From NCBI GenBank assembly GCA_021773815.1, contig JAJFJS010000080.1, positions 22,110-86,109 of the forward strand: 64,000 nt of DNA, in the 5' to 3' direction. The position numbers were made by a program, and so were the translations under genes. Source of the DNA: Gammaproteobacteria bacterium. GTDB lineage: Bacteria > Pseudomonadota > Gammaproteobacteria > Steroidobacterales > GCA-2729495. Position 1 is the stretch's first letter. Each line of letters opens with the position of its first letter. Under the pieces are notes generated by a model. It worked only from the letters and a program-made list of their open reading frames with translations, did not search any database and had not been told where the DNA came from. Below, piece by piece: positions 60,597 to 64,000 of this stretch.

Positions 60597-61471
60597 ACGG
60601 CACGCCCGCGCAGCCCGAAGACTTCCTCGCGAACATGGCGACCGCGAGCGCCGAACGGCTCGCGGCGGCCCGCACGCGAACCCCGTTGGCCGAACTCGAA
60701 CGGGCGGCGGCGGCCCGCAAGGCTGCGCCGCCGCTGCGCCTGTCGGCAGAAGGCTTTGATCTGATTGCCGAGGTCAAGCGCAGTTCGCCGTCGGCCGGAG
60801 CGCTGGCCGATGCGACGCTGTCATCCGTGGCGCAGGCCAAAAAGTATGTTGCCGGCGGCGCGGCGGCGATCTCGGTGCTGACCGAGCCGTCACGGTTCGC
60901 AGGCTCGCTGGCGGATCTGGACGCTGTCGCGGCGGCCGTTGCTGACCGCCCCGTCATGCGCAAGGATTTTCTCGTCGATCCGTACCAGGTCGTAGAGGCG
61001 CGCGCCGCTGGTGCGGGCGGCGTGCTGCTGATTGCCGCGATGCTGGAGCCGGGGTTGCTGCGCGACATGCTGCAAACGACATTCGACCTGGGCATGTTCG
61101 CGCTCGTCGAGGCGTTTGACGAGGCGGACCTGATGGCGTGCATCCCGGTTATGGCCGGCGTGATGCCGGCGATCGATACGGCGGGCGTCTGCCGGATGTT
61201 GCTCGGCATCAACTGCCGTAACCTGCGTACGCTTGAGGTCGAGTTTCTGCGCTTGCGCAAGTTGTCGGAACAACTTCCCGATCCGATCCCGGGGGTCGCC
61301 GAGAGCGGTGTCGATTCGCCGGACAAGGCCACGCTCGTCGCCGGCGTCGGGTACCGACTCGCCCTGGTCGGCACGGCGCTGATGCGTGCCGCAGATCCGG
61401 CGCAGGCCGCCGGTGCGATGCTGGCGGCGGGTCGTGCGGGTCGTGCGGGCCGTGCGGCCCGGCGGCACTGA
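60593..61471 (+). CDS. trpC: Indole-3-glycerol phosphate synthase
   Basis: Closes the indole ring in tryptophan synthesis. The 292-residue monofunctional enzyme has DLIAEVKRSSPSAG near residue 56, ISVLTEP near 93, MRKDFLVDPYQV near 121, GINCRNLRTLEV near 206 and AESGVDSPDKA near 238. The C-terminal tail ends in a Gly-Arg-Ala repeat encoded by three 9-base direct repeats (61431-61457), an unusual addition beyond the barrel. Confidence 0.95.
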   Translation: MNGTPAQPEDFLANMATASAERLAAARTRTPLAELERAAAARKAAPPLRLSAEGFDLIAEVKRSSPSAGALADATLSSVAQAKKYVAGGAAAISVLTEPSRFAGSLADLDAVAAAVADRPVMRKDFLVDPYQVVEARAAGAGGVLLIAAMLEPGLLRDMLQTTFDLGMFALVEAFDEADLMACIPVMAGVMPAIDTAGVCRMLLGINCRNLRTLEVEFLRLRKLSEQLPDPIPGVAESGVDSPDKATLVAGVGYRLALVGTALMRAADPAQAAGAMLAAGRAGRAGRAARRH

Positions 61472-61474
61472 GCA

Positions 61475-62074
61475 GTGGCCGCCGTGATCGTCAAGATCTG
61501 CGGCGTGCGTTCGGCCATGGTTGCCGGTGCGGTGGCCGAGGCCGGCGCCGATGCGATCGGATTCGTGTTTGCCGAGTCGCCGCGGCGGGTGTCGATCGAG
61601 CAGGCGCGGCGCATTGCCCGGGGTCTGCCGCGGGGCGTGGTTCGCGTCGCCGTCATGCACCACCCGACGCAGGCGGAATGGGACGAGGTCATCGACGGGT
61701 TCCGGCCCGACTGGTTGCAGACGGATGCGGCCGATTTCCTGCGGCTCGGCGTCTGCCCGGACGTGATGCCGTTGCCGGTGTTTCGCGATAACCCGGTGCT
61801 CGACGTGCGCGCGGTGGCAAGCGCGCCACAAGCGTTGTTCGAGGCGCCGACAAGCGGCGCCGGTCACATGGCGGACTGGCACCGGGCCGCCGAACTGGCC
61901 CGCACGACGCGCCTGATGCTGGCCGGAGGCCTCGTGCCCGGCAACGTGGCCGCCGCGATCCGTCAGGTGTCGCCATGGGGCGTTGACGTCAGCAGCGGCG
62001 TCGAATCCCGGCGCGGCCGGAAGGACACGGCTAAGATAGCTGCCTTCATCGAGGCGGCACGGATGACGGAGTGA
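61475..62074 (+). CDS. trpF: Phosphoribosylanthranilate isomerase
   Basis: Amadori isomerase between TrpD and TrpC steps. The 199-residue protein has the general-base Cys in VKICGVRS near residue 8, GFVFAESPRRVS near 29 and the catalytic Asp region near 130 (LAGGLVPGN, VDVSSGVESRRGRKD). The start is GTG three bases after trpC (MAAVIVKICG). A second GTG three codons later is possible. Confidence 0.94.
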   Translation: MAAVIVKICGVRSAMVAGAVAEAGADAIGFVFAESPRRVSIEQARRIARGLPRGVVRVAVMHHPTQAEWDEVIDGFRPDWLQTDAADFLRLGVCPDVMPLPVFRDNPVLDVRAVASAPQALFEAPTSGAGHMADWHRAAELARTTRLMLAGGLVPGNVAAAIRQVSPWGVDVSSGVESRRGRKDTAKIAAFIEAARMTE

Positions 62075-62077
62075 TGC

Positions 62078-63313
62078 ATGCAGATTGAGTTGGCAGACAA
62101 CGAGCGCAAGGCATTGCTGACGCGATTGCTCGGCGGGAAATTACCGGACGAACATGGGCGATTCGGGCCCTTCGGCGGGCGCTATGCGCCCGAGACCCTG
62201 ATCCCGGCGCTCGAAAGACTTGAGGCCGGCGTCTTCAAGTACCTGCCCGATCCCGAGTTTAGCGCCGAACTCGGCCGTGAACTCGAGACCTGGGCCGGGC
62301 GGCCGACGCCGCTGACGCATGCGCGCGGGCTGTCGGCGCGGTGGGGCGCCGACGTGTATCTCAAGCGCGAAGACATGGCGCATACGGGCGCGCACAAGAT
62401 CAATAATGCCCTCGGCCAGGCGCTGCTGGCCAAAAGGCTCGGCGCGCAGCGCGTCATCGCCGAGACCGGTGCCGGGCAGCATGGCGTGGCGACGGCGGCC
62501 GCGTGTGCACGTGTCGGCATTCCGTGCGTCGTATATATGGGTGCCGTGGACATCGAGCGCCAGGCGCCGAATGTCGACCGAATGCTCCAGCTCGGCGCCG
62601 AGGTGGTGCCCGTCGAGTCCGGAGACCGGACGTTGCGCGCCGCGATCGACGAGGCGTTTCGTGCCTGGGTCGCCGACCCACAGGGCAGTTACTACCTGCT
62701 CGGTTCCGCGGTCGGCCCGCATCCGTATCCGTATCTCGTGCGCGAACTGCAGACGGTTATCGGTCGGGAAGCGCGCAAGCAGATGGCTGCGATGACCGGC
62801 GGGGTGCCCGACGCCGCCATTGCATGCATCGGTGGCGGCTCGAATGCGATCGGTTTGTTTCACCCGTTTCTCGGCGATGAGAAGGTGCAGCTGATCGGCG
62901 TCGAGGCCGGCGGCCGCGGTACGGGCCTCGGCGATAACTCTGCGACGCTGGCGACCGGTACCCCCGGTGTGTTGCACGGCTGTTACTCGCTGCTGTTGCA
63001 GGACATCGACGGGCAGATACAGGAGACGCACTCGGTTTCCGCGGGCCTCGACTATCCTGGTGTCGGCCCGGAGCATTCGCTGCTCAAGGCCATCGGGCGC
63101 GTCACGTACACATCGGCAACGGACCAGGAGGCTCTGACCGCACTGCAGGAATGCTGTGCGGCCGAGGGCATTCTGCCGGCACTCGAGTCTGCGCATGCGC
63201 TGGCCGGTGCGCGCACCTGGGCCAAAGACAATCCCGGCAAGCGCATCCTGATCGGTCTGTCCGGCCGGGGTGACAAAGACATGCCCACGCTGAGCAAGGT
63301 ATTGCGGCAATGA
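62078..63313 (+). CDS. trpB: Tryptophan synthase beta subunit
   Basis: Pyridoxal phosphate enzyme joining indole and serine. The 411-residue protein has GRFGPFGGRYAPETLIPAL near residue 26, the PLP lysine in HTGAHKINNALGQALL near 101, AETGAGQHGVATA, the phosphate loop IGGGSNAIGLF near 251 and a late SGRGDKDM. Standard length. Followed 70 bases later by trpA, a slightly wider gap than usual. Confidence 0.97.
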   Translation: MQIELADNERKALLTRLLGGKLPDEHGRFGPFGGRYAPETLIPALERLEAGVFKYLPDPEFSAELGRELETWAGRPTPLTHARGLSARWGADVYLKREDMAHTGAHKINNALGQALLAKRLGAQRVIAETGAGQHGVATAAACARVGIPCVVYMGAVDIERQAPNVDRMLQLGAEVVPVESGDRTLRAAIDEAFRAWVADPQGSYYLLGSAVGPHPYPYLVRELQTVIGREARKQMAAMTGGVPDAAIACIGGGSNAIGLFHPFLGDEKVQLIGVEAGGRGTGLGDNSATLATGTPGVLHGCYSLLLQDIDGQIQETHSVSAGLDYPGVGPEHSLLKAIGRVTYTSATDQEALTALQECCAAEGILPALESAHALAGARTWAKDNPGKRILIGLSGRGDKDMPTLSKVLRQ

Positions 63314-63383
63314 TTGTCGGCGCAGCACCGGCACCGGGATATTGCGCAGTCACTTTCGGCGCGCGGCGCCCGCAGGATATCCG

Positions 63384-64000
63384 ATGAAACCCGATGAAAG
63401 AATTTCCGCCGCGTTGCGCGGCGCGGTTGCGGCAGGCCGGGTCGGACTCGTGCCGTACCTGACGGCCGGGTATCCGGACAAGGATGCGTTCGTCGCTACG
63501 GTCAAGCGCATTGCAACCTGTGCCGATGTCATCGAGGTTGGCGTGCCGTTCTCCGACCCGATGGCCGACGGCGTCACGATCCAGCGTTCGAGCCGGATTG
63601 CACTGGAACACGGCGTGTCGTTGCGCTGGATCCTTGCCGAACTCACGGCGGCCGCGCCGATCGGTGCGCCGGTCGTGCTGATGAGTTATCTGAATCCACT
63701 GCTGGCCTACGGGTACGAGGCGCTGGCCGCCGACAGCGTCGCGGCGGGCGTGTGTGGTTTCATCGTGCCCGACCTGCCGCTTGATGAGGGTCAGGACTTC
63801 CGCCAGGCGCTCGATACACAGGGTCTCGCGCTGATCCCGCTGGTGACGCCGGCCACGCCCGACGACCGCATGGCACGGCTCTGCGATTCCGCCCGGGGGT
63901 TCATCTATGCCGTGACGATCACGGGCATCACCGGCGGGGCGACGGAACTGCCGGCCGAGGTGCCGGCGTATCTGGATCGCGTCAAAGCGCTGGCTGGTGA
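63384..64000 (+). CDS. trpA: Tryptophan synthase alpha subunit (partial, runs off the end)
   Basis: The frame starts MKPDERISAALRGAVAAG and stays open to the window edge (205 codons of an expected 265-270). It cleaves indole-glycerol phosphate to indole. The catalytic Glu and Asp are in IEVGVPFSDPMADG near residues 52-65, followed by YLNPLLAYG, GFIVPDLPL near 130 and VTITGITGG near 182. An earlier candidate start is not apparent. Completes trpEGDCFBA. Confidence 0.95.
   Translation, partial: MKPDERISAALRGAVAAGRVGLVPYLTAGYPDKDAFVATVKRIATCADVIEVGVPFSDPMADGVTIQRSSRIALEHGVSLRWILAELTAAAPIGAPVVLMSYLNPLLAYGYEALAADSVAAGVCGFIVPDLPLDEGQDFRQALDTQGLALIPLVTPATPDDRMARLCDSARGFIYAVTITGITGGATELPAEVPAYLDRVKALAG

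Noticed and set aside
1..64000. tRNA, rRNA, prophage or integrated element
   Set aside because: No cloverleaf, rRNA-like stretch, integrase, transposase or phage gene was recognised on either strand by reading. A tRNAscan and Infernal run would settle small RNAs.

Overview
This 64 kb window is a GC-rich (about 63% by eye), densely packed stretch of a gammaproteobacterial chromosome. Gene content and order point there: gmk-rpoZ-spoT-ridA-recG-ubiA, bioB next to comF, pilMNOPQ divergent from mrcA and followed by aroKB, tesA divergent from ybbA-ybbP, a caa3-type cytochrome oxidase cluster with ctaG, surf1 and ctaA, and one trpEGDCFBA operon. The TRAP transporter genes and a VPLP-type C-terminal sorting signal fit a marine or environmental aerobe. 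The species cannot be named from the sequence. There is no prophage, CRISPR array, tRNA or rRNA.

Layout. 0.2-7.1 kb (minus): TRAP permeases, TrkH/TrkA potassium uptake, UvrD. 7.3-15.3 kb (minus): a membrane-anchored hypothetical, then the oxidase block ctaA, an SCO-like protein, surf1, ctaE, ctaG, a tiny membrane protein, ctaD, ctaC. 15.9-26.6 kb (mostly minus): bioC, bioB, comF (plus), ubiA, recG, ridA, spoT, rpoZ, gmk, yicC. 26.9-31.2 kb (plus): PP2C phosphatase, rph, rdgB, rpmE, gltA. 31.2-34.5 kb (minus): a hypothetical and mrcA. 34.6-45.6 kb (plus): c-di-GMP riboswitch, pilMNOPQ, a Big_1-type lipoprotein, a strong terminator, then aroK-aroB-dgt-pyrF. 45.7-50.9 kb: tesA (minus), ybbA, ybbP, a PEP-CTERM-like protein and a small membrane protein (plus). 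51.3-55.0 kb (minus): a D-2-hydroxyacid dehydrogenase coupled to a divergent PEP-carboxylase homologue. 55.4-64.0 kb (plus): an SLC13 transporter, then the trp operon with its own promoter, leader peptide and attenuator. trpA runs off the end.

Best observations. (1) A convincing class-I c-di-GMP riboswitch precedes the type IV pilus assembly operon, which ends in an unusual Ig-like lipoprotein with calcium-type loops. (2) The PEP carboxylase homologue has lost the catalytic AHPTE histidine and altered three other signature motifs while staying full length, so it may do something else. (3) A tight cluster of DnaA boxes beside an AT-rich stretch (29.13-29.35 kb) lies close to where gene orientation switches from mostly minus to mostly plus, making it a candidate replication origin or DnaA-controlled site. 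(4) A 21-codon trp leader peptide with tandem Trp codons and a terminator lies ahead of trpE, and its start codon falls about where transcription should begin. (5) Several families of perfect or near-perfect inverted repeats sit between genes and look like REP/MITE elements. Most genes are ordinary housekeeping genes.
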